Positions 1 to 9,573 of a stretch of DNA of 64,000 bases are shown here, piece by piece. This DNA comes from an uncultured Draconibacterium sp. (lineage in GTDB: Bacteria; Bacteroidota; Bacteroidia; Bacteroidales; Prolixibacteraceae): contig NZ_OY771647.1 in NCBI RefSeq assembly GCF_963674925.1, positions 2,061,501 to 2,125,500 on the forward strand. Reading direction: 5' to 3'. The notes under the pieces are model-generated. The model did no database searches, had not been told where the DNA came from, and was given only the letters and a program-made list of their open reading frames with translations. The translations under genes and the position numbers were made by a program. Numbering within the stretch: the stretch's first letter is position 1; each line of letters opens with the position of its first letter.

Positions 1-62
1 CCTGAAAGTGCAATAATGCCCATGATTAAGGCCGCGGAAAAAAGTTTTGTAATTTTTTTCAT
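1..62 (-). CDS. N-terminus of an exported protein (partial)
   Basis: An ATG at 62 opens a frame running off the left edge: a MKKITK start followed by a hydrophobic stretch ending in ALSG. This has the shape of a signal peptide, possibly a lipoprotein signal if a Cys follows. Nothing of the mature protein is visible, so no function can be given. Confidence 0.5.
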   Translation of the reverse strand, partial: MKKITKLFSAALIMGIIALS

Positions 63-192
63 TTCTCTATTTTGAATGTTTGTATTTAATAACTGTCTGT
101 ATAACAATAAAAGAAGAATATGGTTTGAGTTTGTTCCATATTTTCCTTTGATGAGGGATCGAATTTTTAATTGAATTTTTTTAGAAAAAAGT

Positions 193-222
193 TTTGACTT
201 TTAAGAAAAGCTATTACTTTTG
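193..222 (+). promoter_or_regulatory. Bacteroidota-type promoter of tRNA-Asn
   Basis: A TTTG at 193-196 and TACTTTTG at 215-222 fit the Bacteroidota housekeeping pattern (TTTG, about 19 bases, TAnnTTTG); the spacing here is 18. Transcription would start near 229, about 40 bases before the mature tRNA. Confidence 0.6.
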
Positions 223-267
223 CATCGCTTTTGAAAACAAAACGTATTCAAAGCTGGAAGGAAATCT

Positions 268-344
268 TCCCCAGTAGCTCAGTTGGTTAGAGCGGCGGAC
301 TGTTAATCCGTAGGTCGTTGGTTCAAGTCCAACCTGGGGAGCCA
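268..344 (+). tRNA. tRNA-Asn (GTT)
   Basis: Full cloverleaf: acceptor strands TCCCCAG (268-274) and CTGGGGA (334-340), discriminator G341 and encoded CCA at 342-344. The anticodon loop reads CTGTTAA with GTT at 302-304, and the T arm carries GTTGG/CCAAC around TTCAAGT. It decodes asparagine codons AAC/AAU. Its 3' end and terminator are repeated elsewhere in the window (see repeats near 4.9, 14.1, 16.1 and 27.9 kb). Confidence 0.97.
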
Positions 345-353
345 CCAAAAATT

Positions 354-381
354 AAAGAGGTCAATTTCGACCTCTTTTTTT
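354..381 (+). terminator. Rho-independent terminator of tRNA-Asn
   Basis: Nine-bp stem AAAGAGGTC/GACCTCTTT with a six-base loop, running into seven T. The 30 bases 352-381 recur identically at 14093-14122. Confidence 0.85.
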
Positions 382-439
382 GTGCCCGGATTTTTGAACC
401 CCTTTTAAATAAGTTGATTCCTTTACGCACAAAAGACAT

Positions 440-2842
440 TTATTTTAATGCACTTGCGTAGGTTATAAAAGGAATGATATCCCCATTTTTAAAGGAACTT
501 GTACCGTCGTATTCTAAAGTTACAATAGGTATACCCGTTATTTCTTCCATCTTCGATTTCATGGCTTCGGTTACCAGTGACGGGCAGCAATACGATGGAT
601 TTGTTTGCACGAATAAAGCAATATCCGGATAATGCTCCATTAAGTGAATGATTTTCAGTGCGTTTTCAAACGACTCTCCGTTATATGAATTATTCAGGTT
701 AAACTTTTTCAGCTTTTCTTTGTAAGTTTTTAGCGGTTTGGAAATAGGTTCATGCAAAATTTCATTGAATAGATTTAAATATTTCTCTTCCAGTTGTGTC
801 GCAATTGAAACAAGAAAATGTTGCAATGATGCTTTCATAAAAAAACCTTGTTTTATTAAGCGGTTATTGGTAGCATAAGCAATAATCTTAATGTATTCGC
901 TGTAAGGTGTTGTAATTGCTTCACCCCCGTTTTTCTCGATGAATTTTATTAGGTGCTGATTAAACACATCGTTGTCGCGCACATACAAGTCACCAAAAAT
1001 TGCCACTTTGGGTCGTGATTCAGTTTTTAACTCAACCGCCTTACTCCATTCGATTACCTGTTTTAATGCCTCTTCTTTCGAGCTTCCATTCATAAAAGTT
1101 TGATAGAGAAGTTCGATTGCCTTTTTCACTAAAATATCGGTTTGCCCGAGTTGTATTTCATATGGTCTGAGTTTACATTCTATTTTGCGAAGAAATCCTC
1201 CAAACAGAAATGCCAGGTATGAATTAACAGAAGTATTGATTGAAATATCAGCAAAAGTGATTTGCCCGCAATACAATCTCAATTTCCGAAATTCCTCCTG
1301 CTGCTCTGTCAACACTTTCGACATGTAATTGATAAACATACCAAGGTTGCATGAAACCGGAGATTCGATCATCCACAACACTGTATTTGCCGGGTCGAGT
1401 TTGTTTGCCTTAATATAATCGAATGCATTTTGAAGGATAATATTTAAAGGCAAACACTGACCTGAATTTGAATTCAAACTCTGTTTTATCGATTCTTCTG
1501 TGTCGAAAAGAGTATGTGCGTCAATTCCAATCCGCCGTAAATTGGCTTCAAGCAGTTTCGATGCATATTCTCCCAAAGAGGGCAGTAATAGCGTTTTCCC
1601 TTTTAATTCAGTAGCCTGGGTTATCAAATTGTTTGCCGATTTAACCCTTCCATTTTTGCGTGATTCTTCATGCTTGTGAAAATGATTTTGGAATGAACGA
1701 AGCGCCGCTTCAATACGTGTTTCATAACCTACATTCGAATCGTATTCATCCAGTTGTAATATTAAATACGGTTTTCCGTAAAAATCCATTATTTGCTTGA
1801 AGTATTCAATAACAAACGAATCGGGAGAACATTTAAAGGAAGAAATAAGTACAGGAAATAAATCTTTAGTTCGGGCAACATAGTCTGTCGCGGTAAGAAT
1901 TGCAGCAGCAAATTTCCATTTTGTGGAACTTAAAATTTCACGCAGACTATCGATCTCATTTTCATCTACTTTTAACATATTCTGATAAAAGGTTTTCACT
2001 CCTTTTTTTGCAAATATTTCCGGAATATTATTATTCATTACAGGTGTTAAAACCGTGTAAGGCCTTCCCAGTAAAACTACTTTCAGGTTTGGATCAGTTG
2101 AAGATATTTTTTGAAATTCATCTTTCCATGCGGTTAATCTTTCCTGTTTTTCGCGTTTGGCCTTGTTGAATGCATTTGAAACGTCAATCAGCGTGATGCC
2201 TGTTAATCCTGCTCTTCGAAGTGATTGAAACAGCTCATTTTTTAATTTCAATTCATTTTGAAGTGAGAAAAGCAAGGGATTAATTATTTTATTTTGTTTG
2301 GCAATTTCATCAATCGAAGCAACAATAGGCGGTGCAAACTGGCTGTAGTAGCAGTACTGACGGCGCAGTTTTTTCGATTTTTGCCGTTCTTCAAGATAAG
2401 TCGGTAAAAATATAAAGTCGGATTTCGGGAGCAGAAATTTTACATGTCCATGAATGGCATTCATCGGAGAACAAAATTCAGCTCCCGAAATTCGTTTCCC
2501 CGTCTTAACAGCATCGCGACAGTTGGCACTGGTAATTGTTTTTATGTGTAGTAAATCAAAAAATCGTTGCCACAAAAACAGGTCTTCAAAAAGGTATAAT
2601 CCAGCCGGAATTCCAATCGTTATTTTAGATTGTTCTGAAAGTGTTGCTTTAAACCGAAACTGTGTATTATACGCTTTTATCAGGTTAAAACCGGAGGTAT
2701 TGTTATCGACAAATTTATTGGAGTCATAATCCCGTCCGCATAAAAATCCGTATGCTTCTTTTTCACCATCCAGTTCTGCAATTTTCAATTTACAATGATT
2801 GGTGCATAACTCACATGTTTCAGTACGGACAGATATTTCGCT
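440..2842 (-). CDS. Acyl-CoA dehydratase activase, C-terminal part (DUF2229 / HgdB-like)
   Basis: Third piece of a protein that would be about 1400 residues if intact (440-4648). This part carries the cysteine cluster CELCTNHC right at its start, then the DUF2229 and 2-hydroxyacyl-CoA dehydratase D-component-like region with Cys-rich motifs such as CSPMNAIHGH and SYCCPSL, likely Fe-S ligands. No proper start codon exists for it: a TTG at 2788 lies inside the cysteine cluster, and the frame is open upstream to the T5 run at 2842-2846. Removing one base there joins it to the preceding ATPase domain (KLYK then SEISVRTETCELC). Family members are ATP- and Fe-S-dependent activators of radical acyl-CoA dehydratases, but the exact substrate of these fused versions is not known. 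Either a pseudogene or a sequencing error. Confidence 0.8.
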   Translation of the reverse strand, partial: SEISVRTETCELCTNHCKLKIAELDGEKEAYGFLCGRDYDSNKFVDNNTSGFNLIKAYNTQFRFKATLSEQSKITIGIPAGLYLFEDLFLWQRFFDLLHIKTITSANCRDAVKTGKRISGAEFCSPMNAIHGHVKFLLPKSDFIFLPTYLEERQKSKKLRRQYCYYSQFAPPIVASIDEIAKQNKIINPLLFSLQNELKLKNELFQSLRRAGLTGITLIDVSNAFNKAKREKQERLTAWKDEFQKISSTDPNLKVVLLGRPYTVLTPVMNNNIPEIFAKKGVKTFYQNMLKVDENEIDSLREILSSTKWKFAAAILTATDYVARTKDLFPVLISSFKCSPDSFVIEYFKQIMDFYGKPYLILQLDEYDSNVGYETRIEAALRSFQNHFHKHEESRKNGRVKSANNLITQATELKGKTLLLPSLGEYASKLLEANLRRIGIDAHTLFDTEESIKQSLNSNSGQCLPLNIILQNAFDYIKANKLDPANTVLWMIESPVSCNLGMFINYMSKVLTEQQEEFRKLRLYCGQITFADISINTSVNSYLAFLFGGFLRKIECKLRPYEIQLGQTDILVKKAIELLYQTFMNGSSKEEALKQVIEWSKAVELKTESRPKVAIFGDLYVRDNDVFNQHLIKFIEKNGGEAITTPYSEYIKIIAYATNNRLIKQGFFMKASLQHFLVSIATQLEEKYLNLFNEILHEPISKPLKTYKEKLKKFNLNNSYNGESFENALKIIHLMEHYPDIALFVQTNPSYCCPSLVTEAMKSKMEEITGIPIVTLEYDGTSSFKNGDIIPFITYASALK

Positions 2843-3746
2843 TTTTATAGAGTTTTATTCCCCTGAATTTTGTTTGAATTATCTTTTTATCAAATAATTC
2901 AAGAGCAACTCCCATGGCACCGGTTAAATGGCAATATTTGGAAACCAAAATCGGTTTTTTCAATTTTTGCTCGAACGCAGCAACCAAAGCTTTGTTTTTA
3001 GCCGTTGCTCCCTGGAAAAAAATTTTATCCCCGATATTTTTTTCAATGGCAACTTTTAAAAGGTAATTTTCACGAACCGAATGTAAAACCGATGCCAGTA
3101 TTTCGTTCGTGGAGTAATTGGCATTGAGGTAATGATTTAAATCCCGCTCCATAAAAACAGTACATCGGTCACTGGCCATCGGGGCAATTGTGTGCATTGC
3201 TTTATCCGAATATTCATTCAGGCTTACTCCCAGTTTTTTTGCCTGCTCTTCAATAAAACTACCAGTCCCGGCTGCACATACATTGTTCATCACCGAAAAA
3301 GTAACGCTTCCGTTTTTTAAGGTTGTAAATTTTGAATCCTGCCCGCCAATTTCAATAATGGTATCTACATCTGAATCCAATTCAATGGCGGCCCGTGCAT
3401 GCGCTGTAATCTCGTCCGGAATAATATCGGCGCCAATTATTTTTCCAGTAAACTTTCGTCCCGAGCCGGTCGTACCAGCTCCCCGAATATTTATTTTGCG
3501 GTTTTTTGTTGAAAATATTTCATAAATGGATTCGAATATAATGCGAACTGCATTTACCGGTTGACCTGAAGTACGCGTATAAAAACCTGCCAGAACATTT
3601 TTGTTCTCATCCAGAAGAATTGCTTTTGTACTTGTTGAGCCGATATCAACACCTAAAAAAGCATTGTATTTCCGGCTTTTAATTTCCGAATAAATATCAA
3701 CTTCAACTTCCGGAAAGTCTTTTACAATTTTAGATTTATAGTTGTA
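2820..3746 (-). CDS. Acyl-CoA dehydratase activase, second BadF/HgdC ATPase domain
   Basis: Middle piece of the same broken gene. The frame has no upstream start codon; it opens near the T6 run at 3747-3752, where one extra base would fuse it to the first ATPase domain. It contains the ASKHA phosphate motif GVDIGSTSTK, a second phosphate motif GGQDSKF, and NNVCAAGTGSFIEEQ, whose Cys binds the [4Fe-4S] cluster bridging HgdC-type dimers. It ends prematurely at 2820 because of the frameshift at 2842-2846. A much shorter reading from an internal TTG at 3380 would miss the nucleotide-binding motif and is not credible. Confidence 0.8.
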   Translation of the reverse strand, partial: YNYKSKIVKDFPEVEVDIYSEIKSRKYNAFLGVDIGSTSTKAILLDENKNVLAGFYTRTSGQPVNAVRIIFESIYEIFSTKNRKINIRGAGTTGSGRKFTGKIIGADIIPDEITAHARAAIELDSDVDTIIEIGGQDSKFTTLKNGSVTFSVMNNVCAAGTGSFIEEQAKKLGVSLNEYSDKAMHTIAPMASDRCTVFMERDLNHYLNANYSTNEILASVLHSVRENYLLKVAIEKNIGDKIFFQGATAKNKALVAAFEQKLKKPILVSKYCHLTGAMGVALELFDKKIIQTKFRGIKLYKKRNICPY

Positions 3747-4648
3747 TTTTTTAATGAAGTAAAATCAGGATAATCAGATAACTCCAGTTTCAACGGTTGG
3801 TGAAAATAGTTTCTTTCTTTAGTTTCTTTTAGAAGAATATCCTGTGGAGACTCAATACTAAAATCAAGCTGTTCCTTTTTATCATCAATAAGATTAATTC
3901 CTGCACCAATTGCCCCATAAAGATGAGCATTTTTGCCAACCTCCGGTTTAATTCCGGTAAGGGATTCAATATGACCGGCGACAGCTTTGTTTTGAGAAAC
4001 TCCGCCTGCAAAAATTACGGGCGTGTTAATTTTTGCCTCGTTAAAGAGGGTATCGACAATGTTTTTAGCTAATCCGTAGCACAATCCATCACATATTTCA
4101 GCAAGTGAATAACCTTCCTGCTGAACATGAATAAGGTCGGTTTTAGCAAAAACGGAGCATCGGGATGCAATTTTTGGAAAGTCTCCACTGTTTTGGTTGG
4201 CCAGGTCACTAAAATCGGAAATGTCCTCCAGGTTTAGTCTTTTGGATTGTTGATCTAAAAAACTTCCCGTTCCCGCCGCGCACGATGAGTTTCCTTTAAA
4301 TTTTCGGTAGTGTTGTTGATCATCGAATAAAACAAGACCAAATTTTTCGCCACCAACAATTAGTATCGAACCAACGTTTTTATGCAAAAATTTTGAAGCT
4401 GTTATGAATGCAACACGATCATCGTAAACAGCAGTATTTCTAATATAGAAAGGAGTAGACGAAGTTGTTGCTATACCACAAATATTTTTGAGGTTGAGCG
4501 GATTAAGAAGGTTGATCAATTTATTAGCGATTTGGCCTTCATGAAAACCGTATGCCGTTTCCAATATTTCCTTTTTTTGATTAAGGATAGCTACCGAAAT
4601 GGCAACCGAACCGACATCAATCGCTAAATATGTTTTTTCAACGCCCAT
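3722..4648 (-). CDS. Acyl-CoA dehydratase activase, first BadF/HgdC ATPase domain
   Basis: The true N-terminus of the split protein, with an ATG at 4648. Motifs: AIDVGSVAISVAI (phosphate 1), SSCAAGTGSFLDQQ (Fe-S Cys plus phosphate 2) and a C-terminal FAGGVSQNKAV adenosine motif. The two ATPase domains in tandem followed by DUF2229 match the layout known for large activase-related proteins in Bacteroidota and Firmicutes. The frame stops at 3722, just after the A6 run (3747-3752) where the coding sense moves to another frame. The gene is flanked by the tRNA-Asn tail at 341-400 and a related repeat at 4851-4935. Confidence 0.8.
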   Translation of the reverse strand: MGVEKTYLAIDVGSVAISVAILNQKKEILETAYGFHEGQIANKLINLLNPLNLKNICGIATTSSTPFYIRNTAVYDDRVAFITASKFLHKNVGSILIVGGEKFGLVLFDDQQHYRKFKGNSSCAAGTGSFLDQQSKRLNLEDISDFSDLANQNSGDFPKIASRCSVFAKTDLIHVQQEGYSLAEICDGLCYGLAKNIVDTLFNEAKINTPVIFAGGVSQNKAVAGHIESLTGIKPEVGKNAHLYGAIGAGINLIDDKKEQLDFSIESPQDILLKETKERNYFHQPLKLELSDYPDFTSLKNTTINLKL

Positions 4649-4850
4649 AGTGAATTCAATAATTTGAGGAACGTTAAGTTGTAATTAACCAAATTTACGG
4701 ATATATTGCGACTTGGTTATGGATTAGATGCGATCATTTTTATAAGTCCAATAGTAATTTGTACCTTAATCTTTTAAAATCTCTCCTGATTAATCTCTTT
4801 AATTGATATTTTGAGTTTGATTGTAATTCATTCCAAACTTTAAATCAGGT

Positions 4851-4935
4851 TGCAACTTCCAATTGTATGGGGAGCCACACAGGAAAAGAGGTCATAAGCG
4901 ACCACTTTTTTTCGTGCCCGAAATTTTGAAAACCT
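4851..4935 (+). repeat. tRNA-Asn-tail repeat, copy 1
   Basis: Contains GGGGAGCCAC (like the tRNA 3' end plus CCA), AAAGAGGTCA and CGACC with a T run (terminator arm, imperfect), then CGTGCCCGAAATTTTGAA. The same elements in the same order follow the genuine tRNA-Asn at 336-397. The rest of the intergenic gap 4649-5029 is AT-rich and shows no gene. See the finding on the repeat array. Confidence 0.65.
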
Positions 4936-5029
4936 TGCTGGTATTGAGGAGTAACTCTATCGGTTTTGTTGCATATCCAGATAGTACTTTTGGTAAAGAT
5001 CAGTCCTGAAATATACACATGATGATTTT

Positions 5030-6553
5030 TTAAATGGGTTTTGAGAGTACATTGTGATTATAGGTTAAAGTCTTGTTTGGCAGAAAGTGCCACATTGGAC
5101 CGAGATCCCTTTTTACTTTTTCAATCATAAATTTAGGAATTTGATTTGTTTCTTTTTTTACAAAAGATTGAAATTCGCGTTCTTTATGAAGACTCTTAAG
5201 AACAGATGATAAATGGCTTGCTTTACCTCTGCCTCCAATACTTAATGAAAGAAGAAGTGTAATCCATTTTGGCGCCAACGCTTTATTGGCATTAAATCGA
5301 TTATTAATGGCTCTGGCTGAGAAACAATATGTTAATAAATCAATAAAATAGATATAGAACTCTTCCCAGGTATAATTTTTTGGTATAATATTCATTGTAT
5401 GTACCGACATCATATAGTGAAATGGAAAAGGAATTATTCGCTTTTCGGTTTCATATTTAATATTGTTTTTATTGCCTTGCCCAAATATTGACAGCAAAGC
5501 AAATGATGGATAGACAGCGGGAGCAAGATCAATGAATTTCTTGGTGAGTTCAAACGGGGCACTTCCTTCATCTACATCAAGACCAAACATGAAATTGGTT
5601 TGTACCTGAGGGATATAACGTTGTATCATATTAACTTGGTCAGCAATTTTTTTAACCTTCTCAATTCCAAAATTTGAACCTGTTTTTGACTTATTTCCAT
5701 AACCAAACCATGATTCTATACCGGGCATAATCATTTTAAATCCGTTACGATTAAGTCTTTTAATTCTTTCTTCATTCAAGCCCGATAGACTGCATTCAGC
5801 AATGAAATCGATATTGCCAGACGGAACCACAGATTCAATAGTCTCCATAATCGAATCGAATTTGACACCAAAATTTGGATCATACCAGCTAACTCTTGGA
5901 TGTTTAATTTTTTTGATGAGAAATTGTAGGTCTTTCTTTATCATTTCCATGTCGAGAGGTTGATACGGAATTTCAGAGTCTACACAGAAATCACATTTAT
6001 AGGGGCATCCAAAACTCCCTAATATTGGCGTTATTTTAATAATATTTAGTGGATTGTGTACTTTTTTAATAAGCTCCCATCTTTCTTGCACTCCTGGAAT
6101 ATGAGATGGTTGTGATGACGAAGATAATTGTATCCCAAGTGGAGAATTAATTTCAAAACTGCTTAGCAAATCTTTTATCAAATCTTTATTAGTCAATCCC
6201 AAAACATAGTCAAAATATTGGCGGGCATCATCAGGATACGATCTGGCGTGTGGCCCACCAAGTATAGTTACAATGCCTTGCCTACGGGCATAATTGCTCA
6301 AAGCATAGGCAAGTTGAGCGGTGTAAGTAAAAGAACTGATAAAAACAAGATCCGCTTGATTTGGTATAAGCTTCTGTAAATCTTGTGATCCCGTAAATAT
6401 AGAATATTCTACATCATGTCCTTCCTCCATACACCATACTCCTATTATTTGCGGCATGATACTAATGTAGTTAGGAAACATAATCCTCCTGTAAAGAGAA
6501 TTAGAAGGGCCATTATGAATCAGGTCGATAATACAGATTTGGAGCTTCTTCAT
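5030..6553 (-). CDS. B12-binding-type radical SAM protein
   Basis: 507 residues. The N-terminal ~140 residues look like a cobalamin-binding-type Rossmann domain (VFISSFTYTAQLAYAL, ILGGPHARSYPDDA). The radical SAM core follows with the cluster motif CPYKCDFC (CxxxCxxC), so a [4Fe-4S] cluster and SAM chemistry are expected. The C-terminal 150 residues are family-specific and unassigned. Proteins of this class include methyltransferases and cyclases with varied substrates; the neighbours give no pathway, so the substrate is unknown. Transcribed alone, divergently from the permease at 6999. Confidence 0.8.
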   Translation of the reverse strand: MKKLQICIIDLIHNGPSNSLYRRIMFPNYISIMPQIIGVWCMEEGHDVEYSIFTGSQDLQKLIPNQADLVFISSFTYTAQLAYALSNYARRQGIVTILGGPHARSYPDDARQYFDYVLGLTNKDLIKDLLSSFEINSPLGIQLSSSSQPSHIPGVQERWELIKKVHNPLNIIKITPILGSFGCPYKCDFCVDSEIPYQPLDMEMIKKDLQFLIKKIKHPRVSWYDPNFGVKFDSIMETIESVVPSGNIDFIAECSLSGLNEERIKRLNRNGFKMIMPGIESWFGYGNKSKTGSNFGIEKVKKIADQVNMIQRYIPQVQTNFMFGLDVDEGSAPFELTKKFIDLAPAVYPSFALLSIFGQGNKNNIKYETEKRIIPFPFHYMMSVHTMNIIPKNYTWEEFYIYFIDLLTYCFSARAINNRFNANKALAPKWITLLLSLSIGGRGKASHLSSVLKSLHKEREFQSFVKKETNQIPKFMIEKVKRDLGPMWHFLPNKTLTYNHNVLSKPI

Positions 6554-6998
6554 GATTTGGAATATGGATTATTCGTGCTGCTACGTTGGATTTTAAAAAA
6601 AGGTTGCAAAAAACGGTACCGACAAGAACAATCAAATGATATCGTGTTGGCATGGGGAGCAATGTAATAAGAAGTAGTCGGGAATGGTTGAAGAAAACCC
6701 GTAATAAAAATGGTGATACGGTACAAAACTAACATGCAAATGGTTTAGCGAAGCGTTTCAACCTTAAATCTACTTTTGGTCTTATTAATCTCGTTCAGTC
6801 GGTATAGTTTATTAAAACTTCAGTCCCTTGTGCTCATCAGAAATGTTGATGGATGCATTGGTAATTAATGCATTATCCTTAAATTGCTAAAAAATCATAT
6901 CAGCATTCTTATTGATAGAACATTCTTTTAAAAAGTCATAATTTGATTAAAAATTCCCGAGTGAACAGTGTTTATACACGATTATAAAAATATTCGTT
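6554..6998. other. Intergenic gap between divergent genes
   Basis: 445 bases between the radical SAM gene and the permease, presumably holding both promoters. No convincing gene. The stretch 6650-6662 reads GGCATGGGGAGCA, similar to the core of the tRNA-tail repeats, but no terminator follows, so it is not called as a copy. Confidence 0.4.
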
Positions 6999-9374
6999 AT
7001 GATAAAAAATATTTTAAAAACGGCGATCAGACATATTTTTAAGTATTTTGGATACAGCTTTTTAAATATTATTGGTCTTACTCTGGGGATTACAAGCTCG
7101 CTCTTTTTGATAATTTATGTTGCCGATGAGCTTAGTTACGATAATTATCACGAAAAAGCTGATCGCATTTATCGTGTTTCTTCAACAATAACGGAACCCG
7201 ATGACCAATTTACATGGATTGTTGCCCAGATTCCGTTTGGACCCCAGGTTGCACAAGATTATCCCGAAGTTGAGTCTTTTGTACGATTTATAAATATGCC
7301 CCGTCAATTGTATAAGTATGAAGACAATGAATATAACGAGGATAATTTCTATTACGCAGACTCAACACTGTTTAGTATTTTCAGTTATAATGTAATCGAG
7401 GGAGATGCAATAGCTGCTGTATCAGAACCCAATAAAATAGCACTTACTGAAAAAGTAGCGCTAAAATATTTTGGGAATACTAATGCCATCGGGAAAACAT
7501 TAACTGCCGGAGCTAATTCTTATGAGGTTGTAGCAATACTTGAAAATGTTCCGTCCAATTCTCATTTTCGTTTTGATGCTATTGCGGCCCGAAATAATCT
7601 ACCGAAACAATTGGGCAGTTGGGGGAATTTTGGCGTTTTTACCTATTTGTTATTGCCTGATAATATTGACGTAAAAGCATTTGAGACGAAACTTGACGAT
7701 ATGTACGATAACTATATGAAGTCGATATTTGAAGCAATGAATATTACCATAAAATATAGTTTAGAGCCATTAAAAGATATTCATCTATATTCAACTAATG
7801 CTAGCGAACCAGAACCAACCGGAAGCATAACTTATGTATATATTTTTGGGATAGTGGCGTTTTTTCTGGTATTAATTGCGGCAATGAATTATATGAACCT
7901 GGCAACGGCACGGTCGGCCAAAAGAGCGAAAGAAGTTGGTTTAAGAAAAGTAGCAGGAACGAGTAGGGGACCACTACTTTTTCAGTTTCTTGCAGAATCT
8001 GTTTTTCTCACTTTGGTTTCACTTCTTTTTAGTATTGTTCTTGTTATTATTCTATTGCACCAGTTCAATATTGTTGCAGGTAAATCATTCGATCTTAGTA
8101 TTCTTATAAGTCCGATATTTTTAGCGGCACTTTTTAGTATTGTTTTAATTATTGGTATTCTTGGCGGGTGTTATCCTGCATTTTATTTATCTCGATTCAA
8201 CCCTGGCGCTGTACTTAAGGGCGAAGTAACTCAGGGAGCTTCAGGTAGCTCTTTCCGAAAAGTTTTGGTGGTTATTCAATTCTCCATTTCTGTGATAATG
8301 ATTATTTGCACCTTGGTTGTCTATAATCAATTGAATTTCTTAAAAACAATGGATCAGGGATTCGATCAGGAGAATGTAATTAGCTTAAGACTGGACGGAG
8401 AAATGATAAATAAATACCCCGTTTTAAAAACATCATTACTAAATCATCCGGGGATAAAATATGTTAGTTCAACAAATACACCTATTGGTGAGGGATCGGG
8501 TAAATTAGTATTCAATGTTGAAACTAACCAGGGAATGATGGAAAAGGGAGTAAACTTTAGTGTTGTTGACCACGATTTTATCGATGCACTTGGAATTAAA
8601 ATTTCTGAAGGAAGAAACTTTAGACAGGATATGCGATCGGATACACTTCAAGCCGTTATTGTTAATGAAACCTTTGTTAAACGTATGGCCTGGAGCAAAG
8701 CACTTGGAAAAAAAATACAGTTGGGACAAAATGCAGGTGCTTTAAATGCAAGAGTTGTTGGTGTTATGGCAGATTACCATCAAACCGGTATGTATAATGA
8801 AACGGAATCGCTGCTTCTTGCCTACCGAATTAATAACAACATCGTATACATAAAAATTAATGAAGACGAAACAGATAAAACACTTAGTCATATCGAAACT
8901 CAATGGAATGAGGTGTTTCCTGATAAGCCGTTTGAATATACTTTTTTAGAAGAAAGGTTTAATAATCAGTTTGAAGCAGACGAAAAGAGGGGCGTTATTT
9001 TTACTTTATTTACTATTCTCGCCATAATAATAGCATGTTTGGGGCTTTTTGGCTTGGTATCGTATATGGTTGAACAAAGAACAAAGGAAATTGGAGTAAG
9101 AAAGACATTTGGTGCAAATGAAATTTCAATTCTGGAACTAATTATTAAGTATTTCCTGAAGCTTGCACTTATTGCGATTATTATAGCATTACCAATCGCC
9201 TATTACTTTATGAGTAGATGGTTGGAAAACTATGTGTACAGAACAAAAATTAGTATTTATCTTTTGATTATTGCAGCATTATCAACCGTTCTCATTTCTA
9301 TAATAACCATAAGTTTCAAAGCGTATCAGGCTGCCAATCTTAATCCCGCTGAGTCAGTAAAAATGCGATCGTAA
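6999..9374 (+). CDS. ABC transporter permease, MacB/FtsX type
   Basis: 791 residues with the Bacteroidota duplicated FtsX layout. A transmembrane helix at about 20-42 (GLTLGITSSLFLIIYVADE) is followed by a MacB periplasmic core domain (to about 240) and three helices at about 280-400. A second helix lies near 425-445, then a second periplasmic domain and three final helices (about 665-780). The signature region after the first core, LATARSAKRAKEVGLRKVAG, is repeated at the end as VEQRTKEIGVRKTFGA. Such permeases pair with a LolD/MacB-like ATPase and act in lipoprotein, peptide or antibiotic export by mechanotransmission. No ATPase gene is adjacent, so the partner is encoded elsewhere. Confidence 0.88.
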   Translation: MIKNILKTAIRHIFKYFGYSFLNIIGLTLGITSSLFLIIYVADELSYDNYHEKADRIYRVSSTITEPDDQFTWIVAQIPFGPQVAQDYPEVESFVRFINMPRQLYKYEDNEYNEDNFYYADSTLFSIFSYNVIEGDAIAAVSEPNKIALTEKVALKYFGNTNAIGKTLTAGANSYEVVAILENVPSNSHFRFDAIAARNNLPKQLGSWGNFGVFTYLLLPDNIDVKAFETKLDDMYDNYMKSIFEAMNITIKYSLEPLKDIHLYSTNASEPEPTGSITYVYIFGIVAFFLVLIAAMNYMNLATARSAKRAKEVGLRKVAGTSRGPLLFQFLAESVFLTLVSLLFSIVLVIILLHQFNIVAGKSFDLSILISPIFLAALFSIVLIIGILGGCYPAFYLSRFNPGAVLKGEVTQGASGSSFRKVLVVIQFSISVIMIICTLVVYNQLNFLKTMDQGFDQENVISLRLDGEMINKYPVLKTSLLNHPGIKYVSSTNTPIGEGSGKLVFNVETNQGMMEKGVNFSVVDHDFIDALGIKISEGRNFRQDMRSDTLQAVIVNETFVKRMAWSKALGKKIQLGQNAGALNARVVGVMADYHQTGMYNETESLLLAYRINNNIVYIKINEDETDKTLSHIETQWNEVFPDKPFEYTFLEERFNNQFEADEKRGVIFTLFTILAIIIACLGLFGLVSYMVEQRTKEIGVRKTFGANEISILELIIKYFLKLALIAIIIALPIAYYFMSRWLENYVYRTKISIYLLIIAALSTVLISIITISFKAYQAANLNPAESVKMRS

Positions 9375-9404
9375 ATAGGAGTATTTGAAGGAATTTATTC
9401 GCAA

Positions 9405-9558
9405 GATGCTTTTCCTGTAAGCCGGAGGTTGGTTTTTGCTTACCAACTAAAAACCTCAACACTTTTGGCTCTTCATAAAATTCAAGTCGGCCAATAAGCT
9501 TTCTGTTCTCGTAAAGCCATGCAATTCTGTCGATGGTATATTTTACCTGCGAGAAATT
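9405..9558 (-). pseudogene. Decayed 3' fragment of a tyrosine phenol-lyase/tryptophanase gene
   Basis: On the minus strand this region translates to SQVKYTIDRIAWLYENRKL followed by IGRLEFYEEPKVLRF, nearly the same as residues 422-455 of the intact lyase at 18133-19581. Nucleotide identity by eye is high across about 150 bases (compare 18170-18320). Only the last tenth of the gene remains, with no start and a drifting C-terminus. It is a remnant of a second copy or of a recombination event. Confidence 0.85.
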
Positions 9559-9573
9559 TTAACTGTTGTGCAG

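Noticed and set aside
3741..3760. Programmed frameshift in the activase gene
   Set aside because: The A run could slip, but no downstream stimulatory structure was seen, and a second unrelated shift in the same gene makes indel error or decay simpler.
6650..6662. Possible sixth tRNA-tail repeat (GGCATGGGGAGCA)
   Set aside because: Only the core matches; no terminator or GTGCCCGG tail follows, so chance is likely.
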